DNA of 64,000 nt. It comes from Pseudooceanicola spongiae. Its GTDB lineage: Bacteria; Pseudomonadota; Alphaproteobacteria; Rhodobacterales; Rhodobacteraceae. Both the position numbers and the translations under genes were made by a program. Below the pieces are notes generated by a model. The model did no database searches. It had not been told where the DNA came from and was given only the letters and a program-made list of their open reading frames with translations. The DNA lies in assembly GCF_014899185.1 (NCBI RefSeq), contig NZ_CP045201.1, forward strand, positions 1,286,501-1,350,500, written 5' to 3'. Numbering within the stretch: the first letter of the stretch is position 1; every line of letters begins with the position of its first letter. Shown in pieces: positions 33,183 through 40,602 of this stretch.

Positions 33183-33677
33183 ATGTCCGAAGCACCCGCC
33201 CCCACTTGGCTCAAGATCGCCGCAGGCGTGGCACTGATCGGCATCGCCGTCTGGGCCGCTGTTGAAGCGCCAATCGTCTACGACCCCGCCAACGCCGCAG
33301 GCCAGCGCGACGCCTGTGCAAAGCTCGATTGCGCCATCTACCCCACCTCGCCCGAGACGAAGGGACACCCCATGTCAGACCACTCCACCGGAAAGACTCC
33401 GATGAAAGAGACCGAGGCCGACAAAGCCGTCCGCGATGGTGCGTTCCGCGTCACCGGCGCCGAGTTGCGCGCTTTCATCGAACGCATCGAGCGGCTGGCG
33501 GCCGAGAAAAAAGACCTCGCCGACCAGCAGAAGGAGGTCTTCGCCGAAGCCAAGGGCCGGGGCTACGACACCAAGATCATTCGCCGCGTCATCGCCCTGC
33601 GCAAGCGCGTGCCTGACGACATTGCCGAGGAAGAGGCGGTGCTGGAGATGTACAAAGAAGCCTTGGGGATGGCCTGA
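33183..33677 (+). CDS. GapR (DUF2312) domain with an in-frame N-terminal membrane segment
   Basis: One open frame of 164 residues. Residues 1-35 contain a transmembrane helix (LKIAAGVALIGIAVWAAVEA) and 36-63 a short Cys-containing linker. The rest is a full GapR/DUF2312 domain (LRAFIERIERLAAEKKDLAD, AEAKGRGYDTKIIRRVIALRK, EEEAVLEMYKEALGMA). GapR binds overtwisted DNA in alphaproteobacteria. Two starts have good ribosome-binding sites: ATG 33183 (AGGAG) gives the long form, ATG 33372 (AAGGGA) gives a soluble 101-residue GapR. It overlaps the methyltransferase start by 1 bp. Confidence 0.8.
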   Translation: MSEAPAPTWLKIAAGVALIGIAVWAAVEAPIVYDPANAAGQRDACAKLDCAIYPTSPETKGHPMSDHSTGKTPMKETEADKAVRDGAFRVTGAELRAFIERIERLAAEKKDLADQQKEVFAEAKGRGYDTKIIRRVIALRKRVPDDIAEEEAVLEMYKEALGMA

Positions 33678-35785
33678 TGGATGGCTCTGACCTCTTCGGC
33701 ATTCTGGCCGATCCCTCACCCAGTCCCGTGTACGCCGAAGCTCGCCCCCTGATCGTCGACAGCTTTGCAGGCGGCGGGGGCGCCAGCACCGGGATCGAGC
33801 TCGCCCTTGGGCGCAGCCCTGGCATCGCCATAAACCACAACGCCGCCGCGCTGGCGCTGCATGCCGCCAATCACCCGGAGACCCTGCACCTGTCCGAGAA
33901 CGTCTTTCGGGTCGATCCTCTGGATCACCTGCAGGGCCGCCACATCGGGCTGATGTGGTTCAGCCCCGACTGCAAACACTTCTCCAAGGCAAAGGGCGGC
34001 AAGCCGGTCGAGCGCAATATCCGCGACCTCGCCTGGATCATTCCGGGCTGGATTGATCGGCTGCAGCGCAAGGGTGGCCGCGTCGATGTCGTGATCATGG
34101 AGAACGTCGAGGAGTGGAAGGATTGGGGCCCGCTCGTGCAGACCGCGCGCGGGTTGATGCCCTGCCCGGACCGGCGCGGCGAGACCTTCCGGGCGTGGCA
34201 AAAGAAGATCCGCCGTCTGGGCGGCAAGATGCAGACGCGCGAGCTGCGCGGCTGTGACTATGGTGCGCCAACCATCCGCAAGCGTCTCTTCGTCATCATC
34301 CGCTTTGATGGCAAGCCCATCGTCTGGCCCGCGCGGACGCACGGCGCGCCCGACAGCTCAGAGGTGATGTCCGGTCAGCTGCAACCATGGCGCGCGGCGG
34401 CGGAGTGCATCGACTGGTCGCTGCCATGTCCCTCGATCTTCGAGACCTCCGCCGAGATCCACGCCCGCCACGGCCTGCGCGCCAAGCGCCCTCTCGCGGC
34501 CAACACGCTGGCCCGCATCGCGCGCGGCATGAAACGCTATGTGCTGGACGCCGAGCGCCCCTTCCTGGTCAACCTCACCCACGGCACGCGGCTGGAAGAT
34601 CTGGACGAGCCTTTCCAAACGATCACCGGAGCGCATCGGGGCGAAAAGGCCCTCGCCGCCCCAAGCCTGACGCGGTTCAACGGCGGTGCGACAGGATCCG
34701 ACCTGCGCGCCCCGGCGCAGACGATCACAGCCAACAGCTGGATCAAGCGCCCCGGCCGCGCGGCCCCGCTGGGTCTGCTGGCCCCGTCACTGATGTCGCT
34801 CAAGGGCACGGCGCGTCGCGACAGTGCGGTCACGGCGCCGCATCCGACCGTACTGGCCGGCGGCGGCCACAGCGCTCTGATCGCGCCGGTTCTGACCTAC
34901 GCCCAGCAGGGCGGCGCCTGCCGCCCGGCAACCCTGCCCCATTCCACAATCTGCGCCAGCCGCAAGGATCAGAACGCCGTCATCATCCCGACGCTCATTC
35001 AGACCGGATACGGAGAAAGGCCGGGACAGGTACCTCGATCTCTCGACATCACAAAGCCGCTTGGCACCGTTGTCGCTGGAGGCATCAAGCACGCCGTCGC
35101 TGCTGCGTTCCTTGCCCAGCAGAATGGAGGGCCGCGCATGGACTCGAGCACAGGCCGTGACCTGAAAGGGCCTAACTCCACGATCACCGGCAGCGGAAGC
35201 CAGCAAACGCCCGTCGCGACCTTCTTCGCCAAGTACTACGGCACAGGCGATGGCGCCCGCACCGACGCGCCTTGCCACACGATCACCGTCAAGGATCGCA
35301 TGGCGCATGTTCAGGCGGCTTTGCAGGTGCCGCCGTTCACCGAAGCCCACGCGCCCCGCGCGCACGCTGTGGCCGAGTTCCTGCGCGCCCATGGCGTCTG
35401 GGACGGCGGCGATGTCGTCACTATGGAGATCGATGGCGCCACCTACGTCATCACCGATATCGGCCTGCGCATGCTCACCCCGCGCGAGCTGTTCAACGCC
35501 CAGGGCTTTCCGCCAGATTACGTCATCGACGGCCACTGGCAGGAAACCGACGGGGCTTGGGAGTTCCAGCCCTTCACCAAGGATGTCCAGGTCAGCTGCT
35601 GCGGCAACAGTGTGTGCCCGCCCCTGGCAGAGGCACTGGTCAGGGCGAACTGCGCCGAGCTCGCGGCCTCGACCGAGGACGGCGCGCCCACTCCGACGCA
35701 CTCGGTCCCGAGCCACCAAATCCCACCACTAAAGCCGATCAACGACTTGCAACCGAACCACATTCAATGCCGGAAAGGGTCTTAG
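33677..35785 (+). CDS. DNA (cytosine-5) methyltransferase with repeat-rich target-recognition region
   Basis: A 702-residue C5 methyltransferase. Motif I is DSFAGGGGASTGIELAL, motif IV SPDCKHFSKAKGGKP (catalytic Cys in PDC), motif VI MENVEEW and motif VIII YGAPTIRKRLFVI. Motifs IX-X are at the end (LTPRELFNAQGFPPDY, CCGNSVCPPLAEALV). Between VIII and IX, about residues 293-550, lie roughly seven copies of a 35-residue unit built round DAP-QTITA-G--ALVAP. The family norm is a shorter single variable domain. No restriction partner is nearby, so it is an orphan, possibly protecting element DNA from host restriction. Confidence 0.92.
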   Translation: MDGSDLFGILADPSPSPVYAEARPLIVDSFAGGGGASTGIELALGRSPGIAINHNAAALALHAANHPETLHLSENVFRVDPLDHLQGRHIGLMWFSPDCKHFSKAKGGKPVERNIRDLAWIIPGWIDRLQRKGGRVDVVIMENVEEWKDWGPLVQTARGLMPCPDRRGETFRAWQKKIRRLGGKMQTRELRGCDYGAPTIRKRLFVIIRFDGKPIVWPARTHGAPDSSEVMSGQLQPWRAAAECIDWSLPCPSIFETSAEIHARHGLRAKRPLAANTLARIARGMKRYVLDAERPFLVNLTHGTRLEDLDEPFQTITGAHRGEKALAAPSLTRFNGGATGSDLRAPAQTITANSWIKRPGRAAPLGLLAPSLMSLKGTARRDSAVTAPHPTVLAGGGHSALIAPVLTYAQQGGACRPATLPHSTICASRKDQNAVIIPTLIQTGYGERPGQVPRSLDITKPLGTVVAGGIKHAVAAAFLAQQNGGPRMDSSTGRDLKGPNSTITGSGSQQTPVATFFAKYYGTGDGARTDAPCHTITVKDRMAHVQAALQVPPFTEAHAPRAHAVAEFLRAHGVWDGGDVVTMEIDGATYVITDIGLRMLTPRELFNAQGFPPDYVIDGHWQETDGAWEFQPFTKDVQVSCCGNSVCPPLAEALVRANCAELAASTEDGAPTPTHSVPSHQIPPLKPINDLQPNHIQCRKGS

Positions 35786-35786
35786 G

Positions 35787-35996
35787 ATGGCCGCACCCCG
35801 CCCCTCACTTGCCGTAAAAGAAGCAACCGCCGCGCAGATGCTCGACTTGCGGACGCCGCACTTCCGCAAACTTGTCGCCGCAGGCGCCCTGCCGCAGCCG
35901 TTCCAGATCGGCGACGCGCAGCGCTGGCGTGTTGATGAACTGCAGGCCATCGTCGCCGGCGTCGCAGCAAAGACACATGAGGATTTCGAACTATGA
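35787..35996 (+). CDS. Excisionase-like helix-turn-helix protein
   Basis: A 69-residue MerR/AlpA-type DNA-binding protein: VKEATAAQMLDLRTPHFRKLVAAGALPQPFQIGDAQRWRVDEL is the typical HTH-plus-wing pattern of excisionases. It overlaps the integrase start by 4 bp (ATGA). An equivalent gene precedes the second integrase at 40396. Likely sets direction of recombination. Confidence 0.75.
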   Translation: MAAPRPSLAVKEATAAQMLDLRTPHFRKLVAAGALPQPFQIGDAQRWRVDELQAIVAGVAAKTHEDFEL

Positions 35997-37039
35997 GACG
36001 GCCCCCCAAGCCGAAGATCTCAAAGCCCTACCTGACGTGGAAATGGAACCCGCGACGGCTGCTCTGGGAGCCCTACCACCGCGTCACTTGGTCCGAAGAC
36101 GGCAAGCGCAAGGAACGGGCCCTCAAGCTGGACTGGCAAGGGGATCAGCAGGAATTGGACCGACTGTACTGGGAATGTCAGGCAGGACGGAGCGAACGTC
36201 AGATCGCGCCCGCGAAACACACTTGGCAGGAGCTGATCGTCGCATGGCGCAACGATCCGCGCGTTCAGGGCAAACTGGCGGACGGCACAAAGCAAAGCTA
36301 TCGGCGCACGATGGACGCGATCCTGCAGAAGAACGCGGCCAAGGACGTCCGCCACACCACCCGCAAAGCCCTCAGGACGGCGCACGACAGCCTGAGCGCA
36401 ACGCCTCGCAAGGCGGACAAGTACCTGCAGACCGTCTCCCTGCTGTGGAACTACGCCGCGCGCAAACTGGACTGGCCCCTTGGCGACAACCCCGCCAGCG
36501 GCATTGATCACTTCGGCAGGCAGCGAGAGTTCGAGCCTTGGCCCGACTGGATGGTCCGCGCCCTGTCGTCCGCCCCCGCGAACGTGCGCACCGCCGCCGA
36601 AATCATCCTGAGCACCGGGCAGAGGCCGAACGCGGCGATCACCTTGCGCTTTGAGCAGATCCATGGCGAATGGATGACCGTGCGCGACGAAAAGGCAGGC
36701 GCATGGCTGGAGGTGTACTGCCCAACCGACCTGCGCGACTACGTCAAGCAAGTGCCGATCAAGGGCGCCCACCTGCTCGCGAAGAATATCAGCGAGCCGC
36801 TGGGGTACGACGCGATCGAAAGAGCCTTCCGAACCTGGCGCGACAGTCTGGGCGACAACGCGAAGCCTTTCAGTCTGCACGGGCTGAGGAAGCTGGCCAT
36901 CATCCGACTGGCCGAGGCAGGCTGCAGCGACGCCGAGATCCAGGCGGTGACAGGCCAGAGCGCGGAGATGGTCGCCTTCTACCGCTCGAAAGCGAGTCGC
37001 AAAACACTCAGCCGCGCCGCGCAGAAACGCCGCGAATGA
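35993..37039 (+). CDS. Tyrosine recombinase/integrase of element 1
   Basis: A 348-residue tyrosine integrase. SAM-like core-binding domain around TWQELIVAWRNDPRVQGKLADGTKQSYRRTMDAIL. Catalytic residues: Arg in STGQRPNAA, His and Arg in SLHGLRKLA, and Tyr in MVAFYRSKAS. The gene points at the 67-bp tRNA-Leu repeat 112 bp downstream, as an integrase next to its attachment site should. It is clearly homologous throughout to the integrase at 40599. Confidence 0.93.
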   Translation: MRRPPKPKISKPYLTWKWNPRRLLWEPYHRVTWSEDGKRKERALKLDWQGDQQELDRLYWECQAGRSERQIAPAKHTWQELIVAWRNDPRVQGKLADGTKQSYRRTMDAILQKNAAKDVRHTTRKALRTAHDSLSATPRKADKYLQTVSLLWNYAARKLDWPLGDNPASGIDHFGRQREFEPWPDWMVRALSSAPANVRTAAEIILSTGQRPNAAITLRFEQIHGEWMTVRDEKAGAWLEVYCPTDLRDYVKQVPIKGAHLLAKNISEPLGYDAIERAFRTWRDSLGDNAKPFSLHGLRKLAIIRLAEAGCSDAEIQAVTGQSAEMVAFYRSKASRKTLSRAAQKRRE

Positions 37040-37100
37040 CAGCCAGACGAACCGGGAACGAAACAAGGCTGTGTGAGTGGCCTGTGGGAGTCGTGACAAA

Positions 37101-37120
37101 GCAGCGCCTGAAAGCGCTGC
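37101..37120. terminator. Stem-loop after integrase 1
   Basis: A perfect 7-bp inverted repeat GCAGCGC-CTGAAA-GCGCTGC, 62 bp after the integrase stop. No T-run follows, so it is either a weak terminator or a recombination-region structure. Confidence 0.4.
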
Positions 37121-37151
37121 CGGAGTCACACCTGAAAAGATGGAAAAACAT

Positions 37152-37218
37152 TGTAAAAACAATGTGGTACCCAAGGCCGGACTCGAACCGGCAAGCCTTG
37201 CGGCGGGGGATTTTGAAT
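37152..37218. repeat. Attachment-site copy: 3' part of tRNA-Leu(CAA)
   Basis: 67 bp identical to 41721-41787. It contains the 3' half of tRNA-Leu from the anticodon loop through CCA and 13 bp beyond. It marks the junction between element 1 and element 2. The remaining 5' half of the tRNA is absent here, so this copy is not a functional gene. The left flank adds CATTGT-AAAA-ACAATG (37149-37164), a perfect dyad not preserved in the other copy. Confidence 0.92.
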
Positions 37219-37290
37219 AGCTTCGATAGTGAACAAAATCAGAGTGTTAGCATTGTTCCGAGCCCGCACACATACCAAGAACAGACCGTA

Positions 37291-37305
37291 AAAGCGGGCT
37301 CAGCC
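37291..37305 (+). repeat. 15-bp direct repeat near each end of element 2
   Basis: AAAGCGGGCTCAGCC occurs here, 73 bp inside the left attachment repeat, and again at 41648-41662, just after the integrase. Possible integrase arm-type sites. Confidence 0.35.
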
Positions 37306-37416
37306 ATGAGCCGCTATGCCAAACCCGCTCACAAGCGCGTTTCGCGGGTATTGGGCTACTGCCTGACCCTTGGCGGCGCGGATGCTTGGTCGGGCTTTGC
37401 CGCCGTTGCTGCTGCC
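37306..37416 (+). pseudogene. Small frame broken by the IS3 element
   Basis: An ATG-started frame (MSRYAKPAHKRVSRVLGYCL, then GGADAWSGFAAVAAA) that runs into the IS end at 37417. Beyond the IS, at 38648, a basic Arg-rich stretch continues in a compatible frame to a stop near 38705. It may have been a short basic protein of about 57 residues. No ribosome-binding site is obvious, so it may be chance. Confidence 0.3.
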
Positions 37417-37450
37417 TGGAGTGCCCCCATCGAGTGGTCCAGTTTGAATG

Positions 37451-38268
37451 TTAGTGCATGGTCGGTCGTTGGTCTATCGGGACGATGCTTTTGGGCGCTG
37501 GCGGCCGGTATCCCAAAGCACTGTGAGGCCTGACCGTATTGTAGTGACGCCGCCAGCGTTCGATAAGGATCTGGGCCTCGCGTAACGTGGTGAAGACTTC
37601 ACCGTTGAGCAGCTCATCCCGGAAACGGGCGTTAAAGCTCTCGCAGTAGCCGTTCTCCCACGGTGAGCCTGGGGTGATGAATGCGGTTTTTGCGCCCACG
37701 GCACCGATCCAGGCACGCACCTTCTTGGCGATAAATTCTGCGCCATTGTCCGACCTTATGTATTCCGGCGGGCCGCGTGAGGCATGAACAGATCCGTCAA
37801 AGCATCGAGCACATCCGTTGAATTGAGCCTGCGTTTGACCCGGATCACCAGCGCCTCCCTCGTGAACTCAGCAATGATATTCAGCGTGCGGAAGATCCGC
37901 CCGTCGTGGGTCCGGTCCTGAACAAAGTCATAGGACCAGACATGGTTCGGGCGCTCCGGCCGCAGCCTCACACATGACCCGTCATTGAGCCAGAGTCGGC
38001 CCTTCTTCGGCTGTTTTTGCGGGACTTTGAGCCCTTCCCGGCGCCAGATCCGCTCGACGCGCTTGTGGTTTACATGCCAGCCGCTGTTGTTCAGCATGCC
38101 GGTGATCATGCGATAGCCATAGCGCCCGAACTCTTCGGCCAGCGCGGTGATGTCCTCGGTTAGCCGGGCTTCGTCCGGCAGACCGCAGGGCACTTTGCGC
38201 TGCGTAGAGCGATGCTGACCCAATGTGCGGCAAACCCGGCGCTCCGATACGCTGAGGGTTTGCCGCAC
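37451..38268 (-). pseudogene. IS3-family transposase orfB, frameshifted
   Basis: The integrase-core protein of an IS3 element, split by a one-base shift near 37775. The first part (to 37756) has RYGYRMITGMLNNSGWHVNHKRVERIWRREGL, then NHVWSYDFVQDRTHDGR (first Asp). In the other frame it continues with EYIRSDNGAEFIAKKVRAWI (second Asp), PGSPWENGYCESFNARFRDELLNGE (catalytic Glu) and PHSALGYRPPAP. All catalytic residues are present but not in one frame. Confidence 0.85.
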
Positions 38269-38300
38269 ATGGTCGATGCACCGCCTACGGCGGGAAGGGC

Positions 38301-38579
38301 TCAGTAGTTTCCCCGTGCAGCTTCGGCCAGGATCATCTTGTCCAACGTCAGATCCGACACGGCACGTCTGAGCCGGGTATTCTCAGCCTCCAGCTCTTTC
38401 AGCCGCTTGAGCTGATCCCGGCTCATGCCGCCATACTCCTTGCGCCACCGATAGTAGGTCTGAACCGTGACACCGATTTGCCGCACGGCCTCCTGAACTG
38501 ATTTGCCTTGCCCTTGCAGCACTTCAACTTGTCGCAGCTTCAGCACGATATCCTCGGGCTTCTCTCGCTTGCCAGCCAT
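38301..38579 (-). CDS. IS3-family orfA
   Basis: A 92-residue DNA-binding protein: KREKPEDIVLKLRQVEVLQGQGKSVQEAVRQIGVTVQTYYRWRKEYGG (helix-turn-helix), then a leucine zipper (LKRLKELEAENTRLRRAVSDLTLDKMIL). It normally fuses with orfB by a programmed -1 shift. Frame intact. Confidence 0.9.
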   Translation of the reverse strand: MAGKREKPEDIVLKLRQVEVLQGQGKSVQEAVRQIGVTVQTYYRWRKEYGGMSRDQLKRLKELEAENTRLRRAVSDLTLDKMILAEAARGNY

Positions 38580-38693
38580 CTCGTCGTCCTCCTGAAAACG
38601 GGATAACTCTATCCCAAAAGGTGGACCACTTCAGTGGGGGCATTCCACCCCGACAGCGCGCGGCCCGATCACTCCGGCGGGCGCGGCGCGCTT

Positions 38694-39053
38694 TTATTCA
38701 CACGGAAATTTCTCACTCATAGCAATTGCCATTCCAACAGAAGCGGGTGAATCCCACTTCTCAGGATGGTCACGCGCCCAGTTTACGAAGGTTTGCACGC
38801 GTGCAAAATGACTAACGCGAGCGTTGTTTGAAAGAGAAGGTATTGAATCGAAACCATTGTCATTTCCTCCACAGTTGAGAGTTCCAATCTCCCCAACGCC
38901 TATCATCATCCCCAAGCACATTCCCGAATTGCCTGACCAATGATCGGCTAACACCTCATCACAAAATGGCAGCACATCTTGAACCGACACAAAATCGAGT
39001 GCTTGGCTAGATCCTGGAATTATGAATGCCAAAATTGATGCTAGAGCTTTCAT
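38694..39053 (-). CDS. Rap1a/Tai-like secreted protein
   Basis: A 119-residue protein with a signal peptide (MKALASILAFIIPGSSQA). The mature part matches the pattern of the Rap1a/Tai family, immunity proteins for T6SS amidase effectors: FCDEVL near the start, CLGMMIGVGEI, a long helix RVQTFVNWARDHPEKWDSPASVGMAIAM and a C-terminal FPCE with the paired Cys. No effector lies next to it. It could protect the host, or the fold may serve another role. Its start overlaps the XRE gene stop (ATGA). GC is lower than in neighbouring chromosomal genes. Confidence 0.65.
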   Translation of the reverse strand: MKALASILAFIIPGSSQALDFVSVQDVLPFCDEVLADHWSGNSGMCLGMMIGVGEIGTLNCGGNDNGFDSIPSLSNNARVSHFARVQTFVNWARDHPEKWDSPASVGMAIAMSEKFPCE

Positions 39054-39283
39054 TTTAACCGAACCCCAATGCTGCCACCATTTTCCTGAATAAATACCAC
39101 ACCGGCATCCTCCAGCGCTTTACAGATTTCTGCTATCGCATTTGGTGATGCAGAAAGCGCCCCTGAACCCTCTGCCCTTTTCACTGTAGGGATCGAGACG
39201 CCGCTTGCCTCAGCAACTCGCGCTTGCGTCCATCCAAGAAGCGACCGCGCCGCCTTAATTTGATTACCTGTCATTTTCCCCAT
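39050..39283 (-). CDS. XRE-family regulator of element 2
   Basis: A 77-residue helix-turn-helix protein: MTGNQIKAARSLLGWTQARVAEASGVSIPTVKRAEGSG, followed by a short beta-type tail (VVFIQENGGSIGVRLK). This is the small phage-regulator type with a C-terminal extension. It is divergent from the gene at 39350 and coupled to the Rap1a/Tai-like gene. Start may be 39283 or 39274. Two palindromes beside the start suggest autoregulation. Confidence 0.8.
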   Translation of the reverse strand: MGKMTGNQIKAARSLLGWTQARVAEASGVSIPTVKRAEGSGALSASPNAIAEICKALEDAGVVFIQENGGSIGVRLK

Positions 39284-39327
39284 TGATCCCTAAGGATCAA
39301 TCGTGCATATTGATCCTTAGGGATCAT
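39283..39327. promoter_or_regulatory. Two palindromic operators between divergent genes of element 2
   Basis: TTGATCC-CTAA-GGATCAA at 39283-39300 and TTGATCC-TTAG-GGATCAT at 39310-39327, 27 bp apart. Both have 7-bp arms and mirror-image centres. They fill the gap between the XRE gene and the gene at 39350, so the XRE protein probably binds them and controls both directions. Confidence 0.8.
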
Positions 39328-39349
39328 AACACATCAGGAGAACCTGACA

Positions 39350-39799
39350 ATGACCAATGAACGCGTTTGCGCGAACAATGCCCCTATGCCTGCGGAATCG
39401 GTCAAAGCGTGGCAAAATGAATCCGTTCACGGGCTGGCCCTCTGTGCCGAACATATTTTCAAAGACCATATCCAAAAGGCTGAGGACTTACGCGCCCAAG
39501 AGGCTTCTTACAGGGCGGGCCTACCGAAAACACCAGACGACGCGCTTAGGTCAGGTCTCCGGGTCATCCACCCAGAGGGCGAGGATTACCCCGAAGGAGT
39601 TGAGGAAGCCCTGCACCTCTCTTTTGCGTTAGAGGCCATGCTTCGCAAAGGCGAGCTAGATGAGGCCGGGCCCAGCCACGACGCCGCGCTGTACGTTGCA
39701 GACCGCATCACGCTCGCAATGCAGCTGGTTGTCCGGCAACTGGACTACCTTTCCGACGTTCTCGGAAGTCCGGGCCGGGTCGCGCGCGATTTCCCCTAA
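39350..39799 (+). CDS. Hypothetical protein of element 2
   Basis: A 149-residue acidic protein. It has two Cys (ERVCANN, LALCAEHIF) and a long helical C-terminal half (GVEEALHLSFALEAMLRKGELDE, DAALYVADRITLAMQLVVRQLDYLSDVL). AGGAG lies 7 nt before the ATG. It is the first gene under the operators at 39283-39327. No family recognised; cargo or regulatory function is possible. Confidence 0.6.
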   Translation: MTNERVCANNAPMPAESVKAWQNESVHGLALCAEHIFKDHIQKAEDLRAQEASYRAGLPKTPDDALRSGLRVIHPEGEDYPEGVEEALHLSFALEAMLRKGELDEAGPSHDAALYVADRITLAMQLVVRQLDYLSDVLGSPGRVARDFP

Positions 39800-39856
39800 G
39801 TGCAAAACTTTCATTAACAGTTGACGTCGCGCCTTTATGAGTGTTAGTCACAAAGC

Positions 39857-40396
39857 ATGAAACTTGGTGAACTCATAAAAGTCGTCGCATCAGCGTTCAA
39901 GGTCGAGGAGAAGACCGTGAAGCTTTATGCCCGTACCATCCGGGAAGCCGGATTGCTGACCACTGGTGCGCGGGGCGTCAACGCCCCCGACATGCAGCCA
40001 CGCGACCTCGCCCGCATCGCCATTGCCTTCCTCGGCGCAGACGGCCCGTCCAAGGCGGTCGAGGCGGTCACCCAGCTTGGTGCCGTAACCGTTAACAAGA
40101 CGATGAACACGGGGACCGTTCCCGACTTTGCAGAAAGCGATCTGGCCGAAAGTCTGGAAGACACATTGGCCGAATTTTTCTGCGGGCGCGGCTCCGTGGT
40201 GTCGATGAAGCAACTCGAAATCTCGCGCGAATTGAAGCTCGCCAAAATGTCATTCCAAGCTGGCGAAGTCTGTTTCGATGGAACGGCGGAAGAGGTTGAA
40301 GCCACCATTCTGGGCGGCGTCGGGATGCAGACCGTTGGCCGCATCAACGCAAGCGCCCTCATGGAAATCACCGTCGCGTATATGAAGGAGGTCTAA
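39857..40396 (+). CDS. Hypothetical DNA-associated protein of element 2
   Basis: A 179-residue protein. The N-terminal 60 residues look like a helix-turn-helix (LGELIKVVASAFKVEEKTVKLYARTIREAGLLTTGARGVNAPDM). The rest is helical with one beta-rich stretch (GEVCFDGTAEEVEATILG). Its stop overlaps the next start (TAATGG). Similar genes can precede the excisionase in satellite elements, but I do not recognise a family. Confidence 0.6.
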   Translation: MKLGELIKVVASAFKVEEKTVKLYARTIREAGLLTTGARGVNAPDMQPRDLARIAIAFLGADGPSKAVEAVTQLGAVTVNKTMNTGTVPDFAESDLAESLEDTLAEFFCGRGSVVSMKQLEISRELKLAKMSFQAGEVCFDGTAEEVEATILGGVGMQTVGRINASALMEITVAYMKEV

Positions 40397-40602
40397 TGGC
40401 TGCCCTGCAACCCCTCTTTGTTGATGACAGGACTGCCGCGAAACTGTTCTGCCTCTCGCGCGCCGAATTCCTCGACCTGATCCGTCAAGGCCACCTGCCC
40501 GCCCCGACCAAGCTGGGCACCTATGACCGCTGGGACGTGGAAGAGCTTCTGCGCATTGCGAAGGGTGAACGCGCCCGGCCAGACGAAGGCTTGGAACTGT
40601 GA
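40396..40602 (+). CDS. Excisionase-like helix-turn-helix protein of element 2
   Basis: A 68-residue protein: DDRTAAKLFCLSRAEFLDLIRQGHLPAPTKLGTYDRWDVEELLRI, an AlpA/MerR-like HTH with a wing. It overlaps the integrase start by 4 bp and corresponds to the gene at 35787. Confidence 0.75.
   Translation: MAALQPLFVDDRTAAKLFCLSRAEFLDLIRQGHLPAPTKLGTYDRWDVEELLRIAKGERARPDEGLEL

Larger units (their letters stand above)
28251..37218. mobile_element. Lambda-like integrative element 1 (right part), next to tRNA-Leu
   Basis: A phage- or satellite-type element. Its genes are a leftward replication/regulatory set (28.6-31.5 kb), a rightward set starting with a CI-type repressor (31.6 kb), small genes, GapR fusion, methyltransferase, excisionase-like protein and tyrosine integrase. 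The right end is the 67-bp tRNA-Leu copy at 37152-37218. No structural genes are seen. The matching left attachment site is not in the window; it was probably lost together with the phage right end in the IS21-linked deletion, or the Mu-like prophage inserted into this element. Confidence 0.65.
37417..38647 (-). mobile_element. IS3-family insertion sequence
   Basis: 1231 bp bounded by imperfect inverted repeats of about 25 bp: TGGAGTGCCCCCATCGAG at left and the complement of TGGAATGCCCCCACTGAAG at right, both continuing GTGGTCCA. It holds orfA and orfB, read leftwards. No matching 3-4 bp target duplication is visible (TGCC left, CCCC right). orfB is frameshifted, so this copy is probably inactive. 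Confidence 0.85.

Noticed and set aside
33677-35785. Restriction-modification system
   Set aside because: No endonuclease or specificity gene lies near the methyltransferase; it is better described as an orphan enzyme.
36020-37174. A 384-codon minus-strand frame opposite integrase 1
   Set aside because: The plus strand has the complete tyrosine recombinase with catalytic residues; the minus frame has no motif.
37152-37218. A second tRNA-Leu gene
   Set aside because: Only the 3' half from the anticodon loop to CCA is present; it is an attachment-site copy.
38654-38691. GC-rich hairpin after the IS3 element as a terminator
   Set aside because: The arms pair only in part and the T-run is short; it may just be the GC-rich remains of the broken small frame.
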